A stretch of 64,000 nucleotides of DNA from Nageia nagi (GCA_050084985.1 JBITNC010000001.1:33480001-33544000); one strand, 5' to 3'. Numbered from the stretch's first letter, positions 11,600-23,880 are shown. Notes: generated by a model not told the origin, from the letters alone. A program made the numbers and translations.

Positions 11600-13370
11600 G
11601 CACAACACATAATGAAGAAGGCATAATACCAAGCATATACTAGATCAAACACCTATTAGGATAAAATAAGCGATGATCAAAATAATAAAGATGGACAAAT
11701 GTAAAAATTCACCATTGCATGATGTACTAGAAATATGATTAATAAAAAGATATTTTTGTTATGTGATATCTATTTTTGTTTATTTTTTTATGTTTTATGA
11801 TAAAATAAAACACCACAAAACATAATGTTTAACGATATGATGAAGACAAGATGATAAAAGATTAACATGATAAATGATAAAAGTAATGAATGAAAACAAT
11901 GATAAATGATAAAATGAAAAATGATGAAAATGATTAATGATAAAAATGACACATAATAAATGATAAGAAAGACAAATGATAAAAATGCTAAATGATAGAA
12001 GATAAAAATGAAAAATGACACAAGATAATGACCTCTACTTTGCCACAACAGATGAAGGGAACATGATAGTAGGCATGCAAACCTACCTAGCGTATGACCA
12101 ATGCTCATAAAAAGATGAAAAATGATAAAAGAAAAATAATAAACAATAAACATGATAAATGATAAACATGAGAAAAATATAAATGACAATAATGAAAAAA
12201 AAAAAGATAAATGACAAAAATGATGAATGGTAAAGATAAAAGATAAATGATAAATAAAAATGATTTTTATTTTTCCCTAATAGATGAATGGAAAGACAAC
12301 CATAGGTATGTAGACCTACCAAGTGTATGACCAATGCTCACATAAAAATGATAAAAGATAATGATTTCTACATTAAGGGAAAGATGATCGTAAGTACATA
12401 GACCTATCGAGCATATAGCCAACACTTGTACAAAAAGATAAAAGATGCATGATCTTTACTTTGTCCTAGTAGCTAAAGGGTAAATTATAAAGCATATTTG
12501 TAGCATGCAAGCATATTATGCTCTTAAAAAAATGATAAATGATGCATGATCTCTGCTTTACCCCAGTAGCTAAAGGGTAAATGATGATTATAGACATGCA
12601 AACCTACCAAGTGTATAGCCAATGCTCATACAAAGATGAAAAATGATAAACATGACAAAAGGACCAACATAACAAATTATAAAATGATAAATGATACATA
12701 AAAATTACTTCTACTTTGCCTTAGCAGTTAAAGGGAAATACGATCGTAGGTATGCATATCTACCGAGCATATAGCTAATGCTCATACAAAAAGATAAAAG
12801 ATGCATGATCTCTACTTTTCCAAACAACTAAAGGGGAAATGATCATAAGCATACAAACCTACCAAGTGTATATCCAACACTCGTATAAATACAAAAAATG
12901 ATAAAATGATAAAAGAAAATGACTTTGGCTTTACCCTAGCAAATGAAGGGAAAGACAATCGTAGGTATGCAGACCTACCAAGCATATGGCCAACACTCAT
13001 ACAAAGATGAAAAATGATAAAAAAACATAAATAATAAACATGAAAAATGAAAAACATTATGAAAAATGACAAATGATAAATGATAACAATGATGAAAAAT
13101 AGAAATGATAGCAATTACAAATGATAATGATAAAAGATAAATGATACATAACAATGATTCCTACTTTGCCCTAGTAGATGAAGGGAAAGATGATCATAGG
13201 TACACAAACCTACCAAGTTATGACCAATGCTCCTACAAAAAAATAAAATATGTATGATCTCTTTTGTTCCCCAGTAAATAAAGAGGAACATGATCGAATG
13301 TATCTGTAGCACATAAGCATATGATGCTCGAACAAAAATGACAAATGATGCAAGATAGGAGGCATGATAG
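11600..13370. repeat. Minisatellite-like zone 2 of element A
   Basis: Diverged tandem units contain a tttgccctagcag-type phrase, then aaaggg, then catgcaaacctaccaagtgt and ccaatgctcatac. Clear occurrences start near 12,035, 12,262, 12,365, 12,452, 12,552, 12,712, 12,812, 12,930, 13,160 and 13,262. Between them runs atgataaaatgaaaaatgat text. Long pyrimidine-rich minus-strand frames here are by-products of this composition. Confidence 0.8.
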
Positions 13371-13930
13371 ATGATAGTATGATGAGGATGCACATCACAT
13401 AAAGGAAGGAAAGGATAGGCTAATGTTTGGATGAGGAAACACATCAAACAAAAAGATAATATAAAGGGTATGACAAAATGACAAGGCGATGGGATGAGGA
13501 TGCACATCACATGAGGGAACAATGTAGATGTGATGAGGTCACACATAACATAAAAGAATAACGCTGAAGGGGTTGACATAATAGTGTGATAAGTACACAT
13601 GTCACATAGAAGAATAATATAGGGTAGAGAAAATGATTAAATTATGGTGTGATGAGGACACATGTCACACAAGAGGAAGACAAAGGAATGACTTGATGAG
13701 AGGATGGTGCGATGAGGACACATCACACAAGAGGAAAAAGATAAAGATGAACATGATAGACTGATGATGTGATGAGGACACACATCACACAAATGGATAA
13801 AGCTAAAGAGGACATGATAGGTTGACAATGTGATGAGGACACATGACACACGAATAGACAAAGCTAGATAGGACATGATAGGCTGATAGTGTGATAAGGA
13901 TACATGTCACACAAAAGGATAAATGACAAA
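13370..13930 (+). repeat. About nine tandem copies of a ~63-base minisatellite unit
   Basis: The core phrase gtgatgaggacacacatcacac recurs every 55-70 bases, with spacers such as aaaggataaagctaaagagg and acatgataggctga. Units vary but keep the near-palindromic gtgatg...catcac core. A related single unit lies in element B on the other strand (about 20,238-20,275), so the repeat is part of the family. Confidence 0.85.
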
Positions 13931-15339
13931 GTAGGTTAGTATGATGGATGAAAAAATAAGATGCTTGATTATTTGACTAAATTTAACATGAAACAAAACT
14001 CATGAGTGAAAGTTTACAAGGAATGATATACACCAAGCAAATCATTCAAACAAATAACAAATTATTTGGATGACCCAAATTGACCAATCAATTGAATGAT
14101 TGATAAATCATTTGAACAACCTCAATAAAGTTTAAAATGAAAAAGTCCCACATGACTTGTGTTATGCAAAGATGTGGAACTTATATATGGGAGACATGAA
14201 TCAAAATTTATATCTTAAAGGAATTCTAATAATAGGCCACGCACTCTCTTACCAAGATAGCATGAGGCCATCATTGGGGATCCTTTAAGCTTTTAAAAAA
14301 ATGAACACTAGATAGGAGATAAAATAACTTGACAACATAAAGAGAATGAATATAGATAACAAAAATATTATACATAAAAATAAAATCAAATGACTTGACT
14401 TGACTAATCTATTTTGTTTTGGTTTGATTTGATCTAATTTGATTTATACCTAATTTGACTAGTTAAAACTAGTTTAGATTGGGGACGGATTAGGCTTAGA
14501 TTGAAGACAAGGATTGGCTTAGACCAAGAGAAATTTGAGGTCAACTTGGTTTGAATTGAATTAACTTGAATTGACTTAGTTTGGGAGCAAATTTAATCTA
14601 AGAATGGGGCTAACTTCCATGCTTATTTAGGACTATTCTTGCTTCATTGCAAATCAAAGATAAATTCCAACAACCTCAATCGAAGATAATTTTCAACAAC
14701 CCCAAATTAGAGGAGGACTAAGAGCAAAGAAAGAAAATGATAAGTGTAGGATGATGAAAAATGATAACAATGACATAATTATACAAGGACTAACAAATGA
14801 TCAAATGAGATAAAAGAAAAATAGAGCAAAGTTTGACCTACAAGATAAAGAAAGAAAAGATAATAGATGATGAAGAGAAGAAAAATACGATAAGGTGATA
14901 GTGTGTCGAGGATTCAGGACATATAAGAGGACCATGCTAAGGGATGTTATGATTGTAGTCTCAAGTAAATACCAAGCATATTCATAGCACATAGGCATAT
15001 GATGCTAGTACAAAAGATTATGATAAAATGATAGAAGATAAAATGATAAATGATAATGAATTCTACTTTGCCCCAATAGCTTAAGGGAAAATGATTGTAA
15101 TTTCATATACCTACCAAGTGTATGCATGCCTATGATGCTTGAATAAATGAAAATGATGATGATAAATTATGGACATGCTTAACTTGACCAAATACAAATG
15201 ATGATGACTATCAAGGATGGACACATGTTTAATGGCTCATCCAACAAAAGTGATGATAAACCTACTTATGATGCTTGATGTTTTGATTATGATTAGGCAT
15301 GTGATTTTTGACTAATTTTGAAGATTGATTAGATTATGT
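13931..15339. other. Non-coding interior of element A between the minisatellite and gag
   Basis: AT-rich DNA with two short attt/caaatgatt palindrome clusters (14,035-14,115), a tt/tg-rich stretch (14,390-14,600) and one more degenerate zone-2 unit (15,050-15,130). No convincing protein is visible. In minus sense this is where protease and RT should follow gag, and neither is there. Confidence 0.6.
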
Positions 15340-17267
15340 GATTAGCATTTATGTTGGTATTATCCCATTATCGATAAGATCTTGAATCTCATTATTCAAT
15401 CACATGGATCGATTGGTGTCATATCCACATTTCGTATGATAGTCTCAAAACATATTTTCCTTATACCAAGGTCTTGGTGATGCTTCTTAACTTTTCTTGA
15501 TTGGGGGTAAAGTTAAAATATTTGTTTACAATAATGTTGGTAATATGTTCAATAAATAATCCCCCAAAGGAGTAAAATATCTTCTTAACCTAAGCTTATT
15601 TGATCGTAAGATAGGTTGATGAGTTGATGTTTTTTGATTGACTTCATATGATGATTGAATTATTGATAGATCATGATATATTCAATGCTTATCATTGCAT
15701 TATTGATCTTGATCATGATTATTGTATTTTAATTTGATTTCACTTGATTTGATATTGACTTCTTTGATATGCTTTACCTTTGATAAAACATCCTTGAAAG
15801 ATTTATGTTGTTAGATTTTTAAGATAGAGGATATTTATTTGTGATAATTTTGGCTGAAGATTTTTATAATTTCATCATGTTGCAAGGAATATGGTAATTC
15901 TAATTCAATTTCTCTCCATATAGACACATAATCTTTTATCAACTCATCATCATGTTGAGATATGCTTAACAAATATGTTATTAATGATCTTCTCCTTATG
16001 TTGATAACAAAATAGTTTAAGATTTGATTAGCCATTTGTTCAAAGGAGAAGATGTTATGTTCAAGCAAGTTGTTTTACTAGTCCAAAGCATGATCTTCCA
16101 ATATCATAGGGAAAAATCTTAACATGAGAACATCATCATGGGTAAAGTTGTAATAAGAATATTTGAACTATATGAGATGTTCTTGAGGATCCTCTTTCCC
16201 TATAAATTTATCTATATTTAACATTTTGATATTGTAAGGATAGACTTTGATGAGGACTGATGGATGAATTATCTCATAATAAATTGATCAATATATTGTC
16301 TTTAACTTGCCTTGATCATTGATTTCTTATTCAATTTTGTCTAATCTCTTTAAGATCTCATCATGTGAAGTCAAATGTTGTTCTTAATTTTGATAAGGTT
16401 GTCATATGTCATGTCCCAATGGTTGATTAAATGTTACATCAAGAATAAATTGCCTTTGTTGTTGAGCCATTTGATTTATATATCCTTGACTTTGACTTGA
16501 TGGTTGATGTATGATGAAATAAGGAGAACAATCCTACTTTAACAATATTGGGAGGCCATTTGTTGAAAGTTGCCTAGAAATCAACTTAAACTTGATTGTG
16601 TGTCCCTTAAGGAAGGGAGACAATGGCTAAGCCCTAAGTCATGAGAGGTGAATGAGGACTCAGATTGCATGACATGAGATGTTGATGTACTAAGATACCT
16701 AGTTGTTGAACTTGATGACTTGACTTACCATGATTTGACACTAAATAATGAAGTGCTAACACAAGAAGGAGGATAGCTATGAAATGAAGACTCATGATAA
16801 TGAAGGATATGTTGAAAATAAGGTAAAGAAAGGATGGTTAGACTATCCTAACTTTGAACCATGAATTGTTCAAATACATCAAATAAAGCTTCTCAAACAA
16901 TAGGGTCATTAAGGAATTGATCCTTGATAGAAAAATGAAGACCTTGAAACACATGACTTAACTTGATCTCACTAGCTAATTGTGAATCAAAAGGCATAGT
17001 GACATGACTAGATGAAGAATGATAAGAAGAATGACAAGGATGATAATAACATGGACTCGAATAACATGGACTCGAATAACAAGGACGATTAGAGACATGA
17101 GAAGGGTAAGACATGTGAGATGAAGGATGATTGACTAGACTAGAATGATGAGGTTGACAAGGTGACTCATGATCTAGACTTAGTGTTTGATTTTATTCTT
17201 GTTTAGATTGATTTACCTTATGGTGGTTCATTAAGCTCATGCAAGGTACAAAAGGAACCAACAACAT
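15340..17267 (-). pseudogene. gag of element A (Tat-like Ty3/gypsy)
   Basis: Minus strand, starting at an ATG at 17,267-17,265. The N-terminal part is Ser/Pro/His/Tyr-rich with a tandem CYSSP motif (16,893-17,114). The core gag fold is read at 16,068-15,835: FEQMANQILNYF, then RRRSLITYLLSISQHDDELI, then DYVSIWREIELELP, the helical pattern of retrotransposon gag. The C-terminal Gly-Tyr-Asp and IQDLIDNGI motif is at 15,480-15,340. Frameshifts and stops separate these parts, so no full protein could be made. Gag builds the virus-like particle that packages element RNA. The homologous C-terminal motif in B confirms family identity. Confidence 0.8.
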
Positions 17268-19025
17268 GGTTGATAGATGAAAGATGTCCCAAAGATGCCA
17301 AATAATTATAAGCAAACAAAAAATAAGCCTAAAATGATTTGATTTTGATTTTTCTAATTTTTTATTTTATTTTATGTTTGAAGATGTAATGCAAGACTAA
17401 TGCATAAACATCCTACATGATCACTTCAAAGATGTAGAAATGAAGAGGCAATGGTGATACATAGCAATGGTGCTTATCTCATTTAGTTGCTTCTTGTTTA
17501 ATTGGATATTATCTTTTTAATGAAAGTGAATTTTAATTCACTTATAAGTTCCTTACTCTTATTAGTTTTCCTAGAGATGATTCTAGTCAAGTATTTTTGG
17601 GTAAAGGCTCAATCTCTAGAGGGGTGAGTCATTTTGCAATGGTGTCTCAAGTACCTCTATCAACTACTCACTAATAGAGGGGGGCTCCCACCTTGGTGAT
17701 TAAATCCAAGTATGAGTTAGGCTAGGGTGATCAATTCCACATGCCCTAGGCACTCCCTAGGTGTGTGATGGACTTTAAGTATAAAAAGTAAATATGATTT
17801 GCAATCCTATATGAAATTGTGCATGCATGTACACCTCCCAAATTAAATCAAAAGGCACTCCCAACCCAAGGATGCTCAAGAAATAATTTTGTTTAAAATA
17901 AATGAGAATGCAAAGATAACAATATATTTTAATGCACAAAATAATCAACAAATCAAATACCAAAATTGAAGAAAATTCTTTTGTAAGATATTGATTGGAA
18001 AACACCAAATAATATTTTCAATGTGAAATACAACACTCACCCCAAAATGCAATGCAAATTTTGATTAAGATGAAGTGGTATTCCTACATGAAAAGAGCAA
18101 TAAAATGGTATTGACAATGTGTTGAAAGAAATTCAAAAGCTGACCTACCTCTGAACATTCCTTCCTAGTTCAAGTTTGATGCTCAAAATGAAGGTTACAA
18201 TGCTCTGTATCAAAATCATAATTGATAAGAATGACTATGCCAGTCATTTGAATGACCATAATGTACTAGAGAATGAATTTAAAATGCTCAAAAAAGATCA
18301 AAAAATAAAACCCTTTGATAAGGATGTATAGAAACATCCTATGCAAAGAACACTTAAAATTTATAGATGAATGGTAGTGGACTACTTCCTTTAAAATAAA
18401 CTTAATCTAGATGCAAACATATGAAAATAAAAGACTCAAAAATGATTAGTAGACAAAATCATTCCTCTATATAATTATTTACATTGATGAATCATATGTC
18501 TATCTAATGATTTGATGAATCATTTGACTATGTGATGATTTGACTGAAAATCATTTTGGACTGAGGTGTAGACATAATCATTCTTCTCTATGATGATTTG
18601 ATGAATCATTGGACTATGTGATGATATGATGAAGACAATTCTAGATGATGATTGAAAGAAAATCATCTATCTATGTAATTACTTTGTGAATCATCTGAGT
18701 ATGTGATGATTTGACCATGATAGTGTTGGATAAGAGGTTGTACCAAATCATCTATCTCTATGATGATTTTGTGAATCATCCATATGTGTAATGATTTACA
18801 ATCAAAATCAATCAATTATGTAATGATTCAATCTATTTCAAAATTTGACATTTGAGGTTTCCATATCTAAGTCTATCCATATGCCCAGGAAGGTACCTTG
18901 CAAGTTTAGACAATTATTAGTGATCAAAATATGCTAAAATAGGAGATATTCAAAGATAAAAATATCCAAAACAAGAATTTAATGTTCAAGAAATCCTCTC
19001 TGACATTTTAGAGTTTTAGGACCAT
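17268..19025. other. 5' leader of element A
   Basis: About 1.75 kb between the primer-binding site and gag with no coding evidence. It contains the tandem repeat at 18,455-18,860; the rest is unremarkable AT-rich DNA. Long leaders are usual in Tat-group elements. Confidence 0.55.
18455..18860 (+). repeat. Degenerate tandem repeat in the leader of A
   Basis: A phrase of the type tatgtgatgatttgatgaatcatt recurs about every 55-110 bases (near 18,490, 18,530, 18,590, 18,620, 18,690, 18,760 and 18,790). Units share the catt/aatg palindromic flavour of the LTR repeats of the same element. Confidence 0.65.
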
Positions 19026-19047
19026 CTTTGTCCCACTATGATCACCA
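19026..19047 (-). promoter_or_regulatory. Primer-binding site of element A
   Basis: The minus strand reads tggtgatcatagtgggacaa about five bases inside the LTR. It resembles the tRNA-Arg-type site of Ogre/Tat elements as I remember it (starting tggcgactc and continuing to tggggaca), with tggcga changed to tggtga by one C-to-T step. Its position fixes the right LTR as the 5' LTR and the element as minus strand. Confidence 0.6.
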
Positions 19048-19050
19048 TTA

Positions 19051-20022
19051 TATGAGCATCCAAAACCACTCATGGGTATTCTAGATACCACTCTACAACA
19101 TGTATAATGTTGCTTAGTATTAGTGTGCTGGATGGATGGATGATAGTTAAGCTAGACCTGCAGAGACAAATGTTAGTAGGGATCTCTTCACTATGGTCCC
19201 TTAAGACCCCATAATGTACTCAAGGAGAGGTGTGAGACCTCCTTGAATGAATGTATATCCTTATCCCATAGCCAAAATGGGTGCTAGAAAATAAGTAAAT
19301 GCCTAGGATGGAAGAATAATAAAACAAACTAAATTATATGGATCTAGCCTAGAAGATATACTACATGACATACACAATGCATGAAATGAAATATATGAAA
19401 GGATATAATAGATTCAATGACTCCTTAATTCTCCAATGTGCTCTCCAACAAAGCTCTCTAACACTTGTAAGAAAGATCAAGACATGTCTATGTTTGTGTG
19501 TGATTGCTTTGGTTCAAATTTGCATGGCTGGAGGAGGCTCATGTTGGTTGGTTGGTAGATATTCTTAGCTAGTTGCTTGCTCTATATGTCCAAGGTTGTT
19601 GTTCCTACTAGTTGTTGTTCTTGGAGCCTTTTGTTTAGAGATACCAAGGGATATTGAATTTGCATGGTTGATAGGAATCAATGTTGCAAGATAAGATGGA
19701 GGATCCCACATCCAAGTGGGAGACCAAAGGTGACTAATTGGCCAACCATGTCTAGCTATGTGCACCACTTCCATTTGTGCATGCATGCAAAGTAATATGG
19801 ATGAAGGAGGGAAATGGATTCAAAATGTAATCTATTTAAAAAATAATAGTTAGGATCATTTGAATGATGATCGATCAATCATTTGAACTATTGGTATAGT
19901 CATTCTACTAAGGAATGATTTTGATGAAAAGACTAAAAATGACCAAAGATGATGATGAAAAATGATGAATGACCACATGACACTATAAATAGCATAAAAT
20001 GTTATTTTTTTATGTTCTTACA
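19051..20022 (-). mobile_element. 5' LTR of element A
   Basis: Direct repeat of 5,314-6,319. On the minus strand it starts TGTAAGAACAT at 20,022 and ends near ATGCTCA at 19,053, the canonical TG...CA ends. The primer-binding site lies just inside it and gag follows at 17,267. Confidence 0.88.
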
Positions 20023-22269
20023 CTATGATATTTTGTCATCATATCTTCATCACTTACATTATATCATCAATCTTATTTGTGATCTTCTCATCTTGGGATT
20101 CAATACTAGAGCCTACTTCTCTTTTACAATCATCCACTAGTGGAGATTGAAATAAAATAGCAATCACTCATCTCCTAGCACCATCATATCTTTTCTCTAT
20201 CATCACTTATCAATAGCACTAGCCTTTATATTTTCCTTTGTATGGCATGCATCCTCATCATACTATCATGTCTTCATGTCATTATCTTTATTTTATTTGC
20301 TTTGTCCTATTTTCTTCATTTGTATCCTTATATGTCTTCCCCTTTTATTATTTTTGTCTTCATCATATTTTCAACATTTTCCCCTCATCATTATCTTTCA
20401 CTGCATTCATCAAGTGTGCCTCTCATCTTAGCATCTCAATTACATCATCATAGGCATATATATTTAGGGTTCATTTGACTTAACATCATTATCACTTCCC
20501 ATGGACCTTATTTCTTGATGAGGATATAATCACTTGGATCATAATCATTTATCAGGTTACCTTGTATCATTCATTTGGGATTGGTCATAGATTATTTACT
20601 ATCATAATTTTTGAGGGAAACTTAGTCTTATGGAGCATGTGATAATGGCTTTGAGATGGATGAATATCTTTGCTCACTTTGTTATAATCAATTAATCATT
20701 GAGCAATCATTATTCTATCCTTTGTTTCATTTATCAATTATCATGTTGTTTACCTTTAATTGTATCCTTAATTAAGAAATATTTTATTGATCAATCAATC
20801 TTATATATTTTTCATATCTTATCTTATCATGTCTTTGAGTATTAATGATCATTGTATTATCAATGACTTGAGAATGTTCTATTGGCATCACCTTATTTTC
20901 TTTTGTTTAGGCTTAAGATATTAACTATCTTAAATCATCACCAATATCACATTGGCATAATTTCATTATAGAAAATTGTTATATATTATGACTTTTATCT
21001 TTATCATTTTGATCATCTCTATATTTACTTTCCATTAAGCATAGGGTAAAGAAGTCCTTTCAGAAGATTGCCTTTATTTTCCATTCAACATGGGGTAAAG
21101 TTATATTGTAGCATTTATTCTTTATTTCTTTCCATTGAGCATGGGGAAAGGTTATATTTTGAGCATATTTATCTTATTTTTTTAGGCACCATATGCATGT
21201 GTGATATGGTCCAATGCCTAGTAGGTTGTGAGCCTATGCTTAATTATTTCACCCTTCGGCTATTGGGGCAAACAAAATCATTTCACCCTTTGACTACTAG
21301 AGAAAAGTAGAATCATTTCACCCTTAAATTATTGGGGAAAACCATAATCATGTACTATATTACCCTTTGATTGATGGGGTAAAGCAGAATCATTTCATCC
21401 TTCAATTGTTGGGGCAAAACAGAGATCATTTTTTCTTTTTTCTTTTACCCTTTGACTGTTGGGGCAAAGTAGAGATCCTTTTCTTTTGTTATGTATCATA
21501 TCATATTTTATTTATCATGTTTATACCAAATGATTATTACATGATAGTATTCACACCATGAGGTGTTAAGCCATAGTTACCTTCTTTTCTATTACCTTTA
21601 ATCCTTTTTTTATGGTACTAATTGGTTACAGCATGATAATGTTGGCACTACAAGGTTTTATAACCATAGGTACCCTTGACATGACTATGTCAACTTGTTG
21701 TATCATATCATATTAAACACATGTCACTTTGATCATAATTAGTAGCTCTTTCTTTCCATTGAGCATGGGGAAATACCTTATCATGGTCATCTCCTACTTT
21801 CCGTTGAACATGGGGAAAGACCTTATCATGGTCATCTCTTGCTTTCCATTGAGCATGGGACAAGATCTTATCATTATCATTTTTCTTACTTCCCATTAAG
21901 CATGGGGAAAAATTTATCCTTAGTAGACCTTGCTTTTTATTTAGCATAGTGAAAGGCCATTATTCTTTTATAATAAGGTTGTTGTTACAATGATTTGACT
22001 CTACTTTCCATTAAGTATGGGGCAAAGTTATCCTTGACTCACCTCAATTCATGAGCATCCTAGCATAGCCTTAGCATGTGGTAGGTTTGTATACCTCCAC
22101 ATTTCCTTGTCTATTAGTAAAATATCATTAGTCATTGATCATCATCTTTTTTTATCATTTCATCATCTTATCATTTTATCCTTTCACTATTTTATATTTT
22201 CATCATTTCATCATCATTATCTTCCTTGTTAGCTTTTGAATTGAGTCTTGCATCTCATGACACTCACCT
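20023..22269 (+). mobile_element. Element B, right part: 3' non-coding minisatellite region
   Basis: Inverted relative to A's interior: the complement of this stretch resembles 6,333-8,600 and 12,000-13,900. Two unit types are plain: ttccattgagcatggggaaa (near 21,030, 21,078, 21,130, 21,755, 21,800, 21,842, 21,890 and 22,003) and accctttgactgttggggca (near 21,250, 21,290, 21,320, 21,362, 21,400 and 21,448). Small frames across these repeats are not genes. It is the continuation of the plus-strand element whose left part ends at 5,313. Confidence 0.8.
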
Positions 22270-22283
22270 AAAAAGGGAGCATC
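22270..22283 (+). promoter_or_regulatory. Polypurine tract of element B
   Basis: taaaaagggagcatc immediately before tataagtacctc. Element A has aaaagggggcatc before tataagcacc at the equivalent place on the other strand. Confidence 0.7.
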
Positions 22284-23069
22284 TATAAGTACCTCAAAAT
22301 CACTCTTTCATACCTAATCATTTTATGTCTTGGTACTTTCACCTCATCACTTTTTCATAGCCATTGTTGACTTTATGAGTCATGCTTAGGATCGACCCAT
22401 CATTTTCCTAATTGACCTATCGATTAGTTAATTGGTCCATCAATTTGATGTTTGACCTATAAAGCCAATTTTGAAATTCATTTTCCCTCTAGCTCCTCGA
22501 ATCATCATTTTGTGTCTTCCCATCTTAATCATTACCAATTGACCCATCTCACCTAATCAAACCCTTGAGCAAGACCCCAAGATATAACATACCCTAGCAC
22601 CCCCTTTGACATGTTTTGAGCATTCTTATAGGTTTTGGAGAGTATATAGAGCTATCTTGGATAAATGGAGCACATGTATCCTTTTTATATTGCATTTTTA
22701 TGAGCATGTAGCATGTTTCTGGGAAAGATTCATGGTAGTTTAGCTTATTTTCCTCATATTATCATTGTCTTAGAATGGCATGAGCATATCACATTACATT
22801 GTAAGCATTAACTCATTTTCTATCACTTATTTAATTATGGTACAGGGGGTCTACATTCCATCAAGGAGGTTTAACACCTCTCTATGAGCACACTCTAGGG
22901 CCTTAAGGGACTAGAGTGTCAAGCCCCCATTAATATTTATTTTCTTGAAGGTCTAACACATTAGCCCCTTCATCCCTTGTAGTAGATAAACTCTCCCCTA
23001 GAATTGGTGTTACAACCTTAGTCCTCCTCCCTCCTTGCATGGAGGGGACCAACCATATGGGGTGCATCA
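22284..23069 (+). mobile_element. 3' LTR of element B
   Basis: It begins tataagtacc next to the polypurine tract and ends near ggtgcatca at 23,069. Its right half aligns with the complement of A's LTR: gggtctacattccatcaagg, then aggtttaacacctctc, then ttaagggac..agagtg, against ggggatctacattcattcaa, then aggtctcacacctctc, then ttaagggaccatagtg. It is more diverged from A's two LTRs than they are from each other, so B is an older or different subfamily copy. PPR-coding DNA starts directly after it. Confidence 0.75.
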
Positions 23070-23680
23070 CATTATCTTATCTACAAGTACCAAGAAGACA
23101 CATCCACACACATAATTCAAGTTTTATGAATATCTTAGCAATGAATTTTAAAAAATTATTAAAATAAACTACTTAACTAAGAAGGTCAACAATGCATGTA
23201 TAATAATTCATCCTATGAATAATTCAATAAGAATTTCACTCATGTTATTAAAGTATTTACAAGCCTCATAAACTAGACCTCCATGGCTACATGCAAGTAG
23301 AACATATACTATAAAGATTATGATAATAAGGTTGATTCCCAAGTGCTTCATAAGATCAAAGAGTTTAAGGGAATCCTTACTATAACCATGAACTACATAT
23401 CCTCTAATTATTTCATTCCATGAAACTATCTTTGTATCATGAATCTTGTTAAATAATTCTGAATCTTTATATATTCTTCCATATTTTGTATACATGTCAA
23501 TTAAGATATTGATAATTATAACATTTGAAGAAAAACCTTTTTAACTACTCTTAGATGGATTTCCATACCCTCTTCCAAAGCCTCCACAGTGGCATATATT
23601 GGAAGAATTCTTACAAAGTTCTTTTTATTTTTTAAAGTAACCATATTGGGGTGATTTAAAACCACCTCCTTGTATTGTAA
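23070..23680 (-). pseudogene. PPR (PLS-type) protein fragment, broken by element B
   Basis: The minus strand encodes pentatricopeptide repeats. From 23,680 it reads HPNMVTL, ATVEALEEGMEIHLRVVKK, then after a frameshift LIDMYTKYGRIYKDSELFNK (from about 23,507), then IHDTKIVSWNEIIRGYVVHG, LKLFDLMKHLGIN and LLACSHGGLVYEACKYF. After further shifts CVWMCLLGTCR marks the end of the last repeats near 23,090. PPR proteins bind organellar RNA for editing or processing. The fragment covers about four repeats and lacks both ends. It stops exactly where the LTR of B ends, so B probably inserted into this gene or gene copy. The wording (SWNEIIRGY, LLACSHGGLV) is like the large PPR family of conifers and other land plants. 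Confidence 0.88.
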
Positions 23681-23830
23681 AGAGGTAATTAATAATTCCT
23701 CCTTAGTTATTATGAGGATGATTTAAAACCACCTCCTTCATAGTTATGGGATCGATTCCGAATTGCCTCTTTAGTAGTTGCAAGGTTGGTTCATTACCAC
23801 CTCCTTAGTTTTTATGGGAACAATTTACTA
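23636..23830. repeat. Imperfect repeats with a ggaggtggttttaaatca phrase
   Basis: The minus-strand phrase aaggaggtggttttaaatca occurs twice (near 23,655 and 23,730), and aactaaggaggtggtaatga occurs near 23,800, spaced about 65-70 bases. It overlaps the N-terminal side of the PPR fragment. The repeat may have arisen by local duplication of one PPR segment. Confidence 0.5.
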
Positions 23831-23880
23831 GTACCACCTTAGAACTCAAAAATTATTAGCTTAGGAGATTCATAAGTCCT

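Larger units (their letters stand above)
5314..20022 (-). mobile_element. Element A: gag-only LTR retrotransposon, minus strand
   Basis: Two similar ~1-kb sequences in direct orientation (5,314-6,319 and 19,051-20,022) bound a 12.7-kb interior. Orientation is minus, because a primer-binding site lies inside the right LTR, gag (17,267-15,340) reads leftward from it, and a polypurine tract (complement of gatgccccctttt, 6,320-6,332) lies against the left LTR. The LTR starts TGTAAG on the minus strand at 20,022. No protease, RT, RNase H or integrase can be read anywhere in the interior. What replaces them is minisatellite DNA plus a frame in antisense. This is the layout of a non-autonomous LTR element that keeps gag but relies on a partner's pol. 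The insertion site is inside element B. Confidence 0.85.

Noticed and set aside
11788-13876. Several minus-strand frames of 60-161 codons rich in Phe, Ser, Leu, Tyr and His
   Set aside because: They are translations of the atgataaaatg-type minisatellite on its complement. Composition and tandem periodicity explain them; no domain, and phases change unit by unit.
13370-13930. CRISPR-like array (regular ~22-base repeats with spacers)
   Set aside because: Plant nuclear context, spacers are themselves repeats, and the array lies in an LTR element. It is a minisatellite.
19984-19992. TATA box (tataaatag) on the plus strand in the right LTR of A
   Set aside because: At first it suggested a plus-strand element. 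Primer site, gag direction and polypurine tract all show minus orientation, so this is only AT-rich DNA near the LTR start.
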